From Vreelandella sp031769195 (GTDB lineage: Bacteria > Pseudomonadota > Gammaproteobacteria > Pseudomonadales > Halomonadaceae), in NCBI RefSeq assembly GCF_031769195.1, contig NZ_JAVHNP010000002.1:620001-684000 (forward strand): DNA of 64,000 nucleotides, read 5' to 3'. The notes under the pieces are model-generated. The model was not told the origin of the DNA and ran no database searches. It saw only the letters and a program-made list of their open reading frames with translations. The translations under genes were made by a program, and so were the position numbers. Shown here piece after piece: positions 8,588 to 17,380 of the stretch (position 1 is the first letter of the stretch; every line of letters begins with the position of its first letter).

Positions 8588-8875
8588 TCAGTACCACGAT
8601 AGGATTTTTACGTTCTGTTCAGTCAACGTGACAAAGCCTTCCATGTTCACCCAGGTAGCCTTAACCGTGGAAGCACCTGGCAGTAACCCACGAGACTCAG
8701 CATCTTCTTCTAACACCAGCACTTGGGTGCCATTGGCCTTCCAGCCTAGCCACTCTTGGTGAAGCACTGCCTGCACGGCATCTTCTATCAGCAAAATGCT
8801 ATCGCCTGCCATAACCGTTGAGAGCATCTGCTGCGCCGCATCGCTATGCGGGGGCTTATTCAGAATATGTAGCAT
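8588..8875 (-). CDS. tusB: sulfur relay protein TusB/DsrH
   Basis: 95 residues, opening MLHILNKPP, which is typical of TusB. Part of the TusBCD heterohexamer that relays sulfur to TusE. It follows tusC by 15 bases and precedes tusE by 3, consistent with one operon. Confidence 0.9.
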   Translation of the reverse strand: MLHILNKPPHSDAAQQMLSTVMAGDSILLIEDAVQAVLHQEWLGWKANGTQVLVLEEDAESRGLLPGASTVKATWVNMEGFVTLTEQNVKILSWY

Positions 8876-8890
8876 GTCACTCCGCCCCGT

Positions 8891-9256
8891 TTAAAAATTA
8901 AGCACGTGTGAATGACGGCTAATCAACTCAGGTAGCGTGTGATCGGCAATAACGGTCACCCCATCCACCAGTTGCTCGACGTTCACATTAAGGGTCTCTA
9001 ATGCCTGCTGGGGTACCAGCAACTGGTCAATATCATACATCGCTAGCATATCAATGGTAGGTAGCGTCGCCTTCTGCCCAGGCGCACCCACCCCCTGCTC
9101 TTTCATTAGCGCCAGCACGCCCTGGCCTAGAAATAGTAGGCTGACCGCCTCGCCAAACGCTGCGGCTACCAGCGCCACATCTAGCCCTTCACGCAGCGCA
9201 TTCGAGCTAAACGGCGCATGGCGAATAATCACGAGCCTGTTACTTGCACTACTCAT
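8891..9256 (-). CDS. tusC: sulfur relay protein TusC/DsrF
   Basis: 121 residues of the DsrE/F-like fold, with IIRHAPFSSNALREGLDVAL at the N-terminus (conserved TusC opening) and the QALETLNV segment near residue 80. Structural subunit of TusBCD. Sits 11 bases after tusD. Confidence 0.9.
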   Translation of the reverse strand: MSSASNRLVIIRHAPFSSNALREGLDVALVAAAFGEAVSLLFLGQGVLALMKEQGVGAPGQKATLPTIDMLAMYDIDQLLVPQQALETLNVNVEQLVDGVTVIADHTLPELISRHSHVLNF

Positions 9257-9267
9257 TCACACTGCTC

Positions 9268-9657
9268 CTAGGCAAAGGTGACTAAACGATCACAGCGCTG
9301 TTGCAGCGTGAGCAGTTGCCCCAAGCCGGTCAACTCAAACGGCTCAGCTACATTGAAATGCGCTTGGCCATGCCGCTTTGCTTCGGCTTCGCTCATTAGG
9401 CCACGGCGTAGCGCTGCGGCAATGCATACATCAAGCGCTACTCCATGCTCTTGATGCAGTGCAATCCACGCATCGCGCAGATTGAGCTCATCTTGAGGGG
9501 GCGTCATCAGCAAGGAGGCGTTATGGACCCCGTCTTGATAGAAAAACACCCCTGTTAACCGGTGACCCTTGCTAATCAATGTATTAGCAAAGCGCAGCGC
9601 CGAATGGGGTGCCGCACTGGTATAGGGCGCACCCATGACCAACAAGCCATAATCCAT
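9268..9657 (-). CDS. tusD: sulfur relay protein TusD/DsrE
   Basis: 129 residues. Cys78 in LDVCIAAALRRG matches the sulfur-accepting Cys78 of E. coli TusD; GAPYTSAAPHSALRFA and FFYQDGVHNA are family blocks. First gene of tusDCBE, downstream of the yccA terminator, so a promoter of its own is expected between 9658 and 9690. Confidence 0.93.
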   Translation of the reverse strand: MDYGLLVMGAPYTSAAPHSALRFANTLISKGHRLTGVFFYQDGVHNASLLMTPPQDELNLRDAWIALHQEHGVALDVCIAAALRRGLMSEAEAKRHGQAHFNVAEPFELTGLGQLLTLQQRCDRLVTFA

Positions 9658-9681
9658 TGCGTCGTCTCATACCAAATCAAC

Positions 9682-9713
9682 GAAAAAAAACAGACCCTAC
9701 AAGGTAGGGTCTG
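9682..9713 (-). terminator. intrinsic terminator between yccA and tusD
   Basis: Ten-base perfect stem CAGACCCTAC / GTAGGGTCTG (9691-9700 with 9704-9713), three-base loop, followed on the minus strand by eight T. It ends the yccA transcript before the tus operon. Confidence 0.93.
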
Positions 9714-9756
9714 TCATGGATATCACTTCAATCAAGTGACCGCTATCGTACCATTA

Positions 9757-10437
9757 TCAGTCGTTGCTCATGATGCCTAGAATAGACAGCAGGCTGACGA
9801 ACAGATTGTAGATGGAAACGTACAGCGTCACGGTAGCGAGAATATAGTTGGTCTCGCCAGCGCGGTGTACGATTTCGCTGGTCTGATAAAGAATCGCCGC
9901 AGAAGCGAACAGCACAAAGCCAGCGGAAACCATCAGCGACAGTGCTGGAATGTTGAAGAAGATACCGGCAACCATCGCCAAAATCAGCACGATGGCACCC
10001 GCCATCAGGAAGTTGCTGAGGAAGCTGAAGTCTTTTTTGGTGGTCAGTGCAACAGCAGATAAGCCAATGAACGTCAGACCGGTCATGGCCAGCGCGTTCA
10101 TAATTAGCGCACCGCCGTTTGGCAACGTCAGGTAGGCAGAAATAATCGGCCCCAGGGTGAAACCCATGAAGCCTGTGAAGGCAAACGTTGCCAACAGGCC
10201 AGCCGCAGAGTTAGCCGTTTTGTGCACCAGAAACATCAGGCCGTAAGCGCCGATGAAGAACACAAAGATGTTCAATTGCTGGATACCCATGGCCACAGAG
10301 GCGCCCGCCGTGACGGCAGAGAACAGCAGTGTCATTGCCAGCAGCGCGTAGGTGTTGCGTAACACCTTGTTGGCACTCGCACTACTCACCGAACTGTGGG
10401 TTTGGGTTCTCGCCATATTCGAATCGTTAAAAGCCAT
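9757..10437 (-). CDS. yccA: Bax inhibitor-1/YccA family membrane protein
   Basis: 226 residues from ATG 10437 with GGGAG upstream; a 13-residue extension is possible but has no ribosome site. Seven hydrophobic segments fill residues about 25-222, the BI-1 (UPF0005) pattern. E. coli YccA is an inner-membrane protein that binds FtsH and modulates proteolysis of membrane proteins; BI-1 relatives are calcium-leak channels. The adjacency of yccA and tusE-type genes is also seen in enterobacteria. Confidence 0.88.
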   Translation of the reverse strand: MAFNDSNMARTQTHSSVSSASANKVLRNTYALLAMTLLFSAVTAGASVAMGIQQLNIFVFFIGAYGLMFLVHKTANSAAGLLATFAFTGFMGFTLGPIISAYLTLPNGGALIMNALAMTGLTFIGLSAVALTTKKDFSFLSNFLMAGAIVLILAMVAGIFFNIPALSLMVSAGFVLFASAAILYQTSEIVHRAGETNYILATVTLYVSIYNLFVSLLSILGIMSND

Positions 10438-10597
10438 GTATCTATGCTCCCTAGTAGTCATACTATCAACGGACAAGCATGCCGTTACCTAGTTCCAGAC
10501 GCAAGTCTTTGTCTTCCACGCTAAGCGTATGCTTTTATCGCTCCCCTTTCGGTAAGGTTGACTATGCTTTAACTCCCACACCGACTTGGACATAACA

Positions 10598-11389
10598 ATG
10601 CGCTATAAAATCCCTGCCCCACTTCCAATAACACGTATTTTGTCACTCTCCTCCCTCACTCTTTCAACCTTATTACTCTCTACCACCGCTTACGCCTTCA
10701 CCCCCAGCGGCGAAGACATCAGCTATGACGTGAATGGCGAACGCTTTGAAGGTTATTTCGTCTCAGCGGGCGAGAACGCCAAGGGCAGCGTGCTCATCGT
10801 TCACGACTGGGACGGTGTAGATGACTATGAGCGCCAGCGCGCCGATATGTTGGCAGAACAAGGCTACGATGCCTTTGCAGTCGACCTCTTTGGTGCAGGC
10901 AACCGCCCGCAAGCCACTGAAGATAAGCAGGCAGCCACCCGCGCGCTCTACGAAGATCGTGAGCGCATGCGGGCACTGACGCTGGCAGGTTTAGCCAAAG
11001 CCAGGGAAGCCGGTGCCGACAACAACACAGTCATCATGGGGTACTGCTTTGGCGGCGCGGTGGCATTAGAAATTGCTCGTTCAGGTGAAGCAACCGACGT
11101 TGCCGCCTATACGAGCTTCCATGGCGGGCTTGGCACTCCCGAGGGCCAAGCCTATTCAGACGACACACCGCCTATTTTTATTGCCCATGGCGGTGCCGAT
11201 GAATCCGTCAGTTTAGAAGATGTCGCCACACTGGCCGGTGAGCTGGAAGCAGCTGGGGTCACCTATGAAGTCGGTATCTACTCAGGCGCTCCACACGCCT
11301 TTAGCGTGTTTGGCAGCGACCGCTACCATCAACGAGCCGATGAACAGTCTTGGGCCACGTTTAATCAGTGGCTGGGAGAGATGCTGTAA
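10598..11389 (+). CDS. exported dienelactone-hydrolase-family protein
   Basis: 263 residues from ATG 10598. A signal peptide is evident (basic MRYK, hydrophobic to about residue 33, TTAYA cleavage-like site). The alpha/beta hydrolase body has the nucleophile in GYCFGG (Cys, as in dienelactone hydrolase), an Asp in GGADESV and the His in GAPHAF. DLH proper opens dienelactones in chlorocatechol degradation; exported relatives have unknown esterase roles. It is a single-gene unit, far from the ring-cleavage cluster of this window. Confidence 0.85.
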   Translation: MRYKIPAPLPITRILSLSSLTLSTLLLSTTAYAFTPSGEDISYDVNGERFEGYFVSAGENAKGSVLIVHDWDGVDDYERQRADMLAEQGYDAFAVDLFGAGNRPQATEDKQAATRALYEDRERMRALTLAGLAKAREAGADNNTVIMGYCFGGAVALEIARSGEATDVAAYTSFHGGLGTPEGQAYSDDTPPIFIAHGGADESVSLEDVATLAGELEAAGVTYEVGIYSGAPHAFSVFGSDRYHQRADEQSWATFNQWLGEML

Positions 11390-11400
11390 GGCGGTATACA

Positions 11401-11430
11401 AAACGGGTAGCCAAGGCTACCCGTTTTTTT
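11401..11430. terminator. bidirectional terminator
   Basis: Stem AACGGGTAGCC / GGCTACCCGTT (11402-11412 with 11415-11425) with T-run after it on the plus strand and A-run before it. It can end both the dienelactone hydrolase gene and the convergent small gene at 11453-11623. Confidence 0.9.
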
Positions 11431-11452
11431 AGTGATGGCGCGTGATGATGGA

Positions 11453-11623
11453 CTACAGCACCTGTATTTCGCTGTCGTCTTCTTCCTCTTCTTTGTGCGG
11501 CGTTGCAACGTTAGAGGTAACTTGGCGAGCATCTTGAGCATTATATAGACGCGCATCAATCACATTCAGCACCGCTAACTGCGCAAACAGTACCGCGAAG
11601 CAAACAAGCAATCCTTTCAACAT
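11453..11623 (-). CDS. small hypothetical membrane/secreted protein, 56 residues
   Basis: ATG at 11623 preceded by AAGGG ten bases upstream; stop at 11453, 23 bases before the shared terminator. The product begins MLKGLLVCFAVLFAQLAVLN, a hydrophobic segment that could be a signal anchor, and ends in an acidic tail (KEEEEDDSEIQVL). The hydrophobic-then-acidic design, ribosome site and terminator support a real gene. No family recognised. Confidence 0.6.
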   Translation of the reverse strand: MLKGLLVCFAVLFAQLAVLNVIDARLYNAQDARQVTSNVATPHKEEEEDDSEIQVL

Positions 11624-11748
11624 GGTGGTAACCCTTCATAAGGCGAAACGCTCGCCTGAATGAATCGAATAGTAGCGTAGGGTATAAAGAAAGCAACGGG
11701 CCATCGAAAATAAAACTGACCGATGCGTTATCACCTAGTCATGTCCCG

Positions 11749-12750
11749 TTATGCGAACTCTTCGGTATCAATATCCGCTTGCTGCGCTTCATTGTAACGA
11801 CTGCCCGCTACTTCTCCTGGAAGCATCATCTTATTCAACGCCGCTCTATCCGCTTCGCTTAATACGACCTGCTCCGCTTTTAGATTCTCCTGCATATGCT
11901 GAACAGATCGCGACCCGGGGATCGGAATCACATGACTGCCCTGCGCTTTTACCCACGCCAGCGCAAGCTGAGCGGGTGTGATGCCCAAACGCTCCGCCAT
12001 GGTATTAAAGCGCGCCAGAAGCACCAGGTTATGGGTGAGATTATCGCCGTTAAAGCGCGGCATTCCAGCACGCATATCCCCCTCGGTGAACTGAGTATCG
12101 GCGTGTACGGCCCCAGACAAAAACCCGCGGCCTAGCGGGCTAAAGGCCACCAACGCGGTACCTAGCTCTTGGCAGGCTTGGCTCAGCGCAATCTCAGGGT
12201 TACGCGTCCACAGCGAGTACTCTGACTGCACAGCAGCCACTGGGTATTCAGCGTGGGCCTTGCGCAATGTGTCGGCAGATATTTCCGAAAGTCCCACCGC
12301 ACGTAGCTTACCTTGCTCCACCAGTCTGCCAAGCGCTCCCACACTCTCCTCAATCGGTACTTGGCGGTCCATACGGTGGAGGTAATAGAGGTCTAGGTGA
12401 TCCGTTTTCAGCCGCGTCAGGCTCTCTTCGCACTGGCGGCGTAATGTGTCGGGGCGTCCATCAATCACCCGCTTACCGCTTTCTGGGTCCATGGCCATGC
12501 CACACTTGCTGGCCAGCAGCAGCTCACGCCGTTTAGAGGCAAGCGCCTTTCCTACTAGGCTTTCGTTAGCCGTGCCGCCATATAGCGTCGCTGTATCAAA
12601 ATGGCGGTAGCCCATCTCGAAAGCCTCATTGAGGGCCCGAATGCCCTGCTCTTCCGGCACGTAGTGGCCGTAACCATGAGAGAGGTTCATGCAACCAAGT
12701 CCGATACGCGGCGATGCGACTTCCTTTAAACGGTTATAAAATTCAGACAT
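11749..12750 (-). CDS. aldo/keto reductase
   Basis: 333 residues from ATG 12750, which overlaps the end of the upstream hydrolase gene by eight bases. TIM-barrel AKR marks: GLGCMNLSHGYG near the start, HFDTATLYGGTANE with catalytic Asp and Tyr (about 52-60), LLASKCGM with the Lys, DLYYLHRMD with the His, and the NADPH loop IPGSRSVQHMQENL near 285. Reduces aldehydes or ketones with NADPH; substrate unknown. Confidence 0.88.
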   Translation of the reverse strand: MSEFYNRLKEVASPRIGLGCMNLSHGYGHYVPEEQGIRALNEAFEMGYRHFDTATLYGGTANESLVGKALASKRRELLLASKCGMAMDPESGKRVIDGRPDTLRRQCEESLTRLKTDHLDLYYLHRMDRQVPIEESVGALGRLVEQGKLRAVGLSEISADTLRKAHAEYPVAAVQSEYSLWTRNPEIALSQACQELGTALVAFSPLGRGFLSGAVHADTQFTEGDMRAGMPRFNGDNLTHNLVLLARFNTMAERLGITPAQLALAWVKAQGSHVIPIPGSRSVQHMQENLKAEQVVLSEADRAALNKMMLPGEVAGSRYNEAQQADIDTEEFA

Positions 12751-13768
12751 ATCCAACCTCGACAAGGGGTGTATGCGGCACCTGCGCATCTAGCCACGTA
12801 GGTAAACGATGCTCAAGATAATAGCGCGGCCGCCAAGGAGTACCTTCAATAAACCCAACGTGCCCACCGCTGGGGAAGAGTTCCAAGGCCACGCAATCCG
12901 GCAGTGAGGCGGCCTCGGGTACGCTATGAGGGTAAATAAACGGGTCATCTTCAGCGTGAACCATCAGGGTAGGCACTTGAATCGCTTCCACAAAAAAAGC
13001 GCTACTGCAGCGCTGATAATACTCATCGGCGCTATTAAATCCGTGCAGAGGTGCGGTCACCCTGCCATCAAAGTCCCAAAACGTCTTCATGCCCTCAAGG
13101 GTCTCTAACGACATTAAACGCGCCAGCTCGTCGGTGCGGCCCTGCTGAAGAAACGTATGCTGCTTTGATTCGACATAGTGTCGTAGCGCACGCAAGAAGC
13201 GCGCTTGATACACCTTAGAGAACCCCTGACTAATCCGATCCGCACAGTGGTCCAAACGAAACGGCACAGAGACAGCCACCGCAGCACGCAAAGGGCACTC
13301 GCTGCCCGTCTCACCAAGGTACTTTAAAAGGACATTACCGCCGAGAGAGTAACCCACGGCCACCAGGGGCTTAGCGGGGTAGCGCGCCACTAGCTGCGTC
13401 ACAATATCGGCCAAGTCTTCACTGGCACCGGAGTGGTAGCCTCGGGCGCGGTGGTTAGGCTCACCGGAACACCCTCGCCAGTTCACCGCCACACTTTGCC
13501 ACCCCTGCGCGGCCAATGCCCGCTGCTGGCCTAGGATATACAGAGAAGAAGAACTGCCCGTTAAACCATGGAGCAGAATAGCGCAGCGCCTCTGTTCGCC
13601 TTGCGGGCCATACCAATCCAGATCGATAAAATCGCCATCTTGCAGGGTCATGCGCTCGCGTTGGCGCTGTAACCTAGGTTTGGCGCGAAATAGCGGGCTA
13701 TACAGTGTCTGCAAATGCCCGCCGGGCAGCCAACGCGTGGGGCGAAAGAGGGAGTGAAGCGAACTCAT
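12743..13768 (-). CDS. YheT-type alpha/beta hydrolase
   Basis: 341 residues. It shows FRPTRWLPGGHLQTLYSPL at the N-terminus (YheT family opening), oxyanion region HGLTGSSSSLY, nucleophile elbow GYSLGGNVLLKYLGE and late His in GGHVGF. Members are esterase-like hydrolases of the UPF0017 family with unknown natural substrate. Transcribed with the downstream reductase. Confidence 0.87.
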   Translation of the reverse strand: MSSLHSLFRPTRWLPGGHLQTLYSPLFRAKPRLQRQRERMTLQDGDFIDLDWYGPQGEQRRCAILLHGLTGSSSSLYILGQQRALAAQGWQSVAVNWRGCSGEPNHRARGYHSGASEDLADIVTQLVARYPAKPLVAVGYSLGGNVLLKYLGETGSECPLRAAVAVSVPFRLDHCADRISQGFSKVYQARFLRALRHYVESKQHTFLQQGRTDELARLMSLETLEGMKTFWDFDGRVTAPLHGFNSADEYYQRCSSAFFVEAIQVPTLMVHAEDDPFIYPHSVPEAASLPDCVALELFPSGGHVGFIEGTPWRPRYYLEHRLPTWLDAQVPHTPLVEVGYV

Positions 13769-13870
13769 ACCATTGCGTACTCGCTAGGAAAACCGCTGGC
13801 TAGCTTAGCAAACTTTTAACAAAACGCAGTGGCTGCGCTGAGTGGCTGGCTCGTTACGCTTCACTCTCCG

Positions 13871-14053
13871 TTACTCTTCGACATCCACCTTGCGCAGGTC
13901 ATCAATGCCCACTCCGTCCGGCAGGTCTTCCGGTTGGGCAGGCAGCCACACCGGCGAAAGGTCGCTATCTTCACGGCCATTTTTGTGAGTATGCCCAGGA
14001 ATGCGATACACCACTTGCTCGTGCTTATGATCCCACGCGTAGATTCTATCCAT
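13871..14053 (-). CDS. small hypothetical protein, 60 residues
   Basis: ATG at 14053 with AAGGAG seven bases upstream. Hydrophilic, rich in His, Asp and Pro, with MDRIYAWDHKHEQVVYRI at the start; no membrane segment. Codon use resembles neighbours. No known family; gene call rests on ribosome site and open frame. Confidence 0.6.
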   Translation of the reverse strand: MDRIYAWDHKHEQVVYRIPGHTHKNGREDSDLSPVWLPAQPEDLPDGVGIDDLRKVDVEE

Positions 14054-14240
14054 GACATCTCCTTAGTTAACGCTTTGTAATGGGTGTTGATCGCTTTGAG
14101 ACTAGACCAACATCGCGCCACAAGCCGCCCTTACCCATAACTAACCAAATCAATCTAACTGCAAAGGATGCGTACAAGTTACCGCCCTTTTGGTGAACGC
14201 TTTGCTATAGTATCGACGACCAGACACCCAGGAGACGCGC

Positions 14241-14903
14241 ATGCTTGCCCTGCATCAGCTTAGTAAAACCTTCAGCACTCCTCAGGGCGAACTGCATGTG
14301 CTCCAGCGCGTCAACCTCACGCTGAAACAAGGCGAAAGCCTGGCGCTGATGGGCGAATCAGGCAGCGGTAAATCGACCCTGCTGCACTTAGCCGCCGGAT
14401 TAGACACCCCGGATCACGGCAGCGTGGTCATTCACGGGCAGGCCCTTTCAACGCTGAATGAAACCGAACGCGCCAAGCTGCGTCGCCAACAGCTTGGCTT
14501 GGTGTTTCAACAGTTTCATTTAGTACCCAGTCTTAACGTGGCTGATAACCTGCGGCTACAGGCACGGCTTGCAGGCCGAGAGGACCCGGCGTGGAGCGCC
14601 TATTTGCTAGAGCGGCTGGGGCTAGCCGGCCGAGAGGCCACCTACCCAGAACAGCTCTCTGGTGGCCAGCAGCAGCGGATTGCGATTGGCCGCGCCCTGG
14701 CCGTGCGGCCTGCGCTGCTACTGGCCGATGAGCCCACGGGCAACCTGGATGAGCACACCGCCGATAGCGTGCTAAACCTGCTGCTATCGCTGGTCAAAGA
14801 AACCCAGTGTGCGCTGTTAATGGTGACCCACAGTGCGAGAGTCGCCGCACCGCTAGACCGCACCTTTCGGCTACATCACGGCCAGCTACAGGACGCACGA
14901 TGA
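14241..14903 (+). CDS. ABC transporter ATP-binding protein (LolD/MacB-like)
   Basis: 220 residues. Walker A GESGSGKST (about 38-46), Q-loop VFQQFHLVPSL, signature LSGGQQQR (about 139-146), Walker B LLLADEPTGNLD (about 159-170) and switch His in MVTHSA. This is the short ATPase class that works with FtsX-type permeases in lipoprotein or peptide export. Its stop overlaps the next start by four bases. A TATAGT -10-like box lies at 14206-14211. Confidence 0.9.
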   Translation: MLALHQLSKTFSTPQGELHVLQRVNLTLKQGESLALMGESGSGKSTLLHLAAGLDTPDHGSVVIHGQALSTLNETERAKLRRQQLGLVFQQFHLVPSLNVADNLRLQARLAGREDPAWSAYLLERLGLAGREATYPEQLSGGQQQRIAIGRALAVRPALLLADEPTGNLDEHTADSVLNLLLSLVKETQCALLMVTHSARVAAPLDRTFRLHHGQLQDAR

Positions 14904-17380
14904 TGTTAAAGCGCGTCCTCATCACGCTTTTTAGCCACTACAAACGCCATCCAGGGCAATTGGCGATGCTGCTGGTCGGGCTGTGGGTGGCCAGCGCGCT
15001 GTGGAGCAGCGTACAAGCCATTAACGCCACGGCCAAAGAGAGCTACGCCCGAGCCAATGCACTGTTCAGCGCCGACACCGACCAGCTAGACCGCCTAGAC
15101 GGCGTGCCACTGAACATGGACGACTACATCAGGCTCCGGCGAGCAGGGCTTCCGGTGTCGCCGTTACTCGAAGCCAAACTCGACCACGAAGGCACCACGC
15201 TAACACTGCTGGGTATTGACCCGTTCACACTGCCCTCAGGCGAAGGCAGCGTCTCACTAACCGCGTTTATCACCCCGCCGTGGCAAACCCAACTAGCCCC
15301 AGACACTTTGCCGGCCCTAGGGCTTGACCGAAACGAGGCCCGAAACGCTACGCCAACGCTAGGTGGGCAAGCGCTTCCGCCCCTTCAGCTGCGTAACGAC
15401 CTGCCGCCAGACACGCTGGTGATGGATATCGGCGCGCTGTCTACGCTTTACGGTGACCAGGCTACATTGAGCCTAGTGAGCGCTCCCGATGTTATTGAAC
15501 AGTCGCCCAACGGCTACCGAATCACAAGGGCGGCCAGCATTGCCTCCCCTGAACAGCTCACCGACAGCTTCCACCTCAACTTAACCGCGCTGGCGTTTCT
15601 CTCCTTGGTGGTGGGGCTGTTTATAGTGCAGGCCGCGCTGGGGTTAGCCATGGAGCAGCGGCTGACCACACTACGTACCCTTCGCGCTCTGGGCGTACCC
15701 GCCGCTACGATCACCCTAGCGATATTGATGGAACTGCTGATGCTCGGTGCCCTGGGAGCCACGGCCGGGTTACTCAGCGGGCTGTGGCTTGACGGAAAAC
15801 TGCTACCCGATGTGGCCAGTACGCTCACATCGCTCTACCGGGCAGATGTCCAACAGTCACTCGCCCTGCCTTGGCACTACTGGATAGGCAGCATTGCGAT
15901 CACGCTGGGCGGCCTGCTGCTTGCCGGTAGCGGCACGCTGTGGCGGGCAGCCACACTGAACGTACTCGCTCTTGGCCATGCCTATGCGTGGCGCAGCGGC
16001 TACCAGCGCCAGCTAAGGCGCATGCTGATAGCGGGCGGTTTAGCGGCACTGCTTACCTTGGGGCTAGCCTTTTGGCTAAGTAGGCTGCCTAGTGGCAGCG
16101 GCTTGATGCTGAGTTTTGGGCTGGTGGCATCGTTGCTACTCACCTGCGCGCTCTGTTTACCCCCCTTACTCAATACGTTGTTACGCACCCTTCAAAGGGC
16201 TTTCCGCCGCGTTGCGCTACTGCAGTGGGTCGTAGCGGACATGCAATTGCAGCTGCCCCGCTTGTCGCTGGCCATGATGGCGCTATTGATAGCCCTGGCC
16301 ACCAACCTGGGGGTAAGCAGCATGGTGGGCGGCTTTCGGCTGACGTTTTTAGACTGGCTCGACCAGCGCTTAAGCGCACCACTGTATATCAATGCCGCGC
16401 CTGCGACTTTGGCGCCACTCAATGAGTGGTTGCGCGAACAAGAGAGCGTGCTGGAGATTCTACCTACCGCGAGGGGAAATACGGATTTAGTCAGTATTCG
16501 CTTGGCTTCAGGCAGTGAGCAGCCCACACAGGGCAGCGTTTCACTGTTTGGCATTCACCCCGTACCGCTACTCACCGATCACTGGCCGCTACTAGAGACA
16601 CAGCAAAGCAGCAGTGCCGCGTGGCAGGCGCTCACCCAAGGCAGCGTGTTTATCAACGAGCAGATGGCCTTCGCGCGCGGCCTAGCCCCCGGCGATACGC
16701 TGACGCTAGCAAGCCGCCAAGGCCCTAGCGATGTCACCATTGCGGCTATTTATCCGGATTACGGCAACCCTCAGCCGCAAATGGTGATGACCGTCGAGGC
16801 GTTAACCCAACGTTTTGAGGGTGAGCTGGCCACCGTAGGCGTTGCTTTGCGGGATGGTGCTGACGAGGCGAACTTTCGCCAAGCGCTGATGGAAGAGTTC
16901 AACCTTTCCGGTGAGGCGTTGATCAATCAGCAGGAAGTGAAACAGCTGGCCACACAGATCTTTGAGCGCACCTTCAGCATTACCCGCGCCTTAAATGGCC
17001 TTACCCTCGGCGTTGCCGCCTTAGCCCTACTGGCCACGCTATTGGCCCAAGCGCATCAGCGCCAGCGCCAACTGGCCGCCCTATGGGCGCTAGGCGTGCC
17101 ACGGCGAACGTTGATCACCCTACCGTTAATGCAGCTAGGTGGCCTAGCCGTATTAACGGGCTTATTCGCCCTGCCACTCGGTATCGCGATTACCTGGCTG
17201 CTGGTAGCAGTGATTAACGTAGCGGCCTTTGGCTGGCGGCTACCGCTGCAGCTATTCCCAGCCGAGATAGTCATGATGCTGCTCACAGCACTCGCGGTGG
17301 CGCTATTGGCCGCCGCGCTGCCCTGCTGGAAACTATGGCGCAGCTCGCCTCGCGCACTGCTAAACGAGGGGGATGCATGA
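14900..17380 (+). CDS. FtsX-type ABC transporter permease
   Basis: 826 residues from the ATG at 14900 that overlaps the ATPase stop. One N-terminal helix, a large periplasmic domain (about 45-240), three helices of the first FtsX unit (about 250-390), further helices, a second periplasmic domain (about 520-690), and a C-terminal FtsX unit (about 700-815). This long double layout matches permeases such as LolE-like and AttF/AttG-like proteins that extract lipids or peptides from the membrane. Substrate unknown. Confidence 0.87.
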   Translation: MMLKRVLITLFSHYKRHPGQLAMLLVGLWVASALWSSVQAINATAKESYARANALFSADTDQLDRLDGVPLNMDDYIRLRRAGLPVSPLLEAKLDHEGTTLTLLGIDPFTLPSGEGSVSLTAFITPPWQTQLAPDTLPALGLDRNEARNATPTLGGQALPPLQLRNDLPPDTLVMDIGALSTLYGDQATLSLVSAPDVIEQSPNGYRITRAASIASPEQLTDSFHLNLTALAFLSLVVGLFIVQAALGLAMEQRLTTLRTLRALGVPAATITLAILMELLMLGALGATAGLLSGLWLDGKLLPDVASTLTSLYRADVQQSLALPWHYWIGSIAITLGGLLLAGSGTLWRAATLNVLALGHAYAWRSGYQRQLRRMLIAGGLAALLTLGLAFWLSRLPSGSGLMLSFGLVASLLLTCALCLPPLLNTLLRTLQRAFRRVALLQWVVADMQLQLPRLSLAMMALLIALATNLGVSSMVGGFRLTFLDWLDQRLSAPLYINAAPATLAPLNEWLREQESVLEILPTARGNTDLVSIRLASGSEQPTQGSVSLFGIHPVPLLTDHWPLLETQQSSSAAWQALTQGSVFINEQMAFARGLAPGDTLTLASRQGPSDVTIAAIYPDYGNPQPQMVMTVEALTQRFEGELATVGVALRDGADEANFRQALMEEFNLSGEALINQQEVKQLATQIFERTFSITRALNGLTLGVAALALLATLLAQAHQRQRQLAALWALGVPRRTLITLPLMQLGGLAVLTGLFALPLGIAITWLLVAVINVAAFGWRLPLQLFPAEIVMMLLTALAVALLAAALPCWKLWRSSPRALLNEGDA

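Noticed and set aside
11365..11559. 64-residue minus-strand open frame
   Set aside because: Runs through the terminator hairpin in another frame than the better supported 56-residue gene, and is highly basic without a ribosome site.
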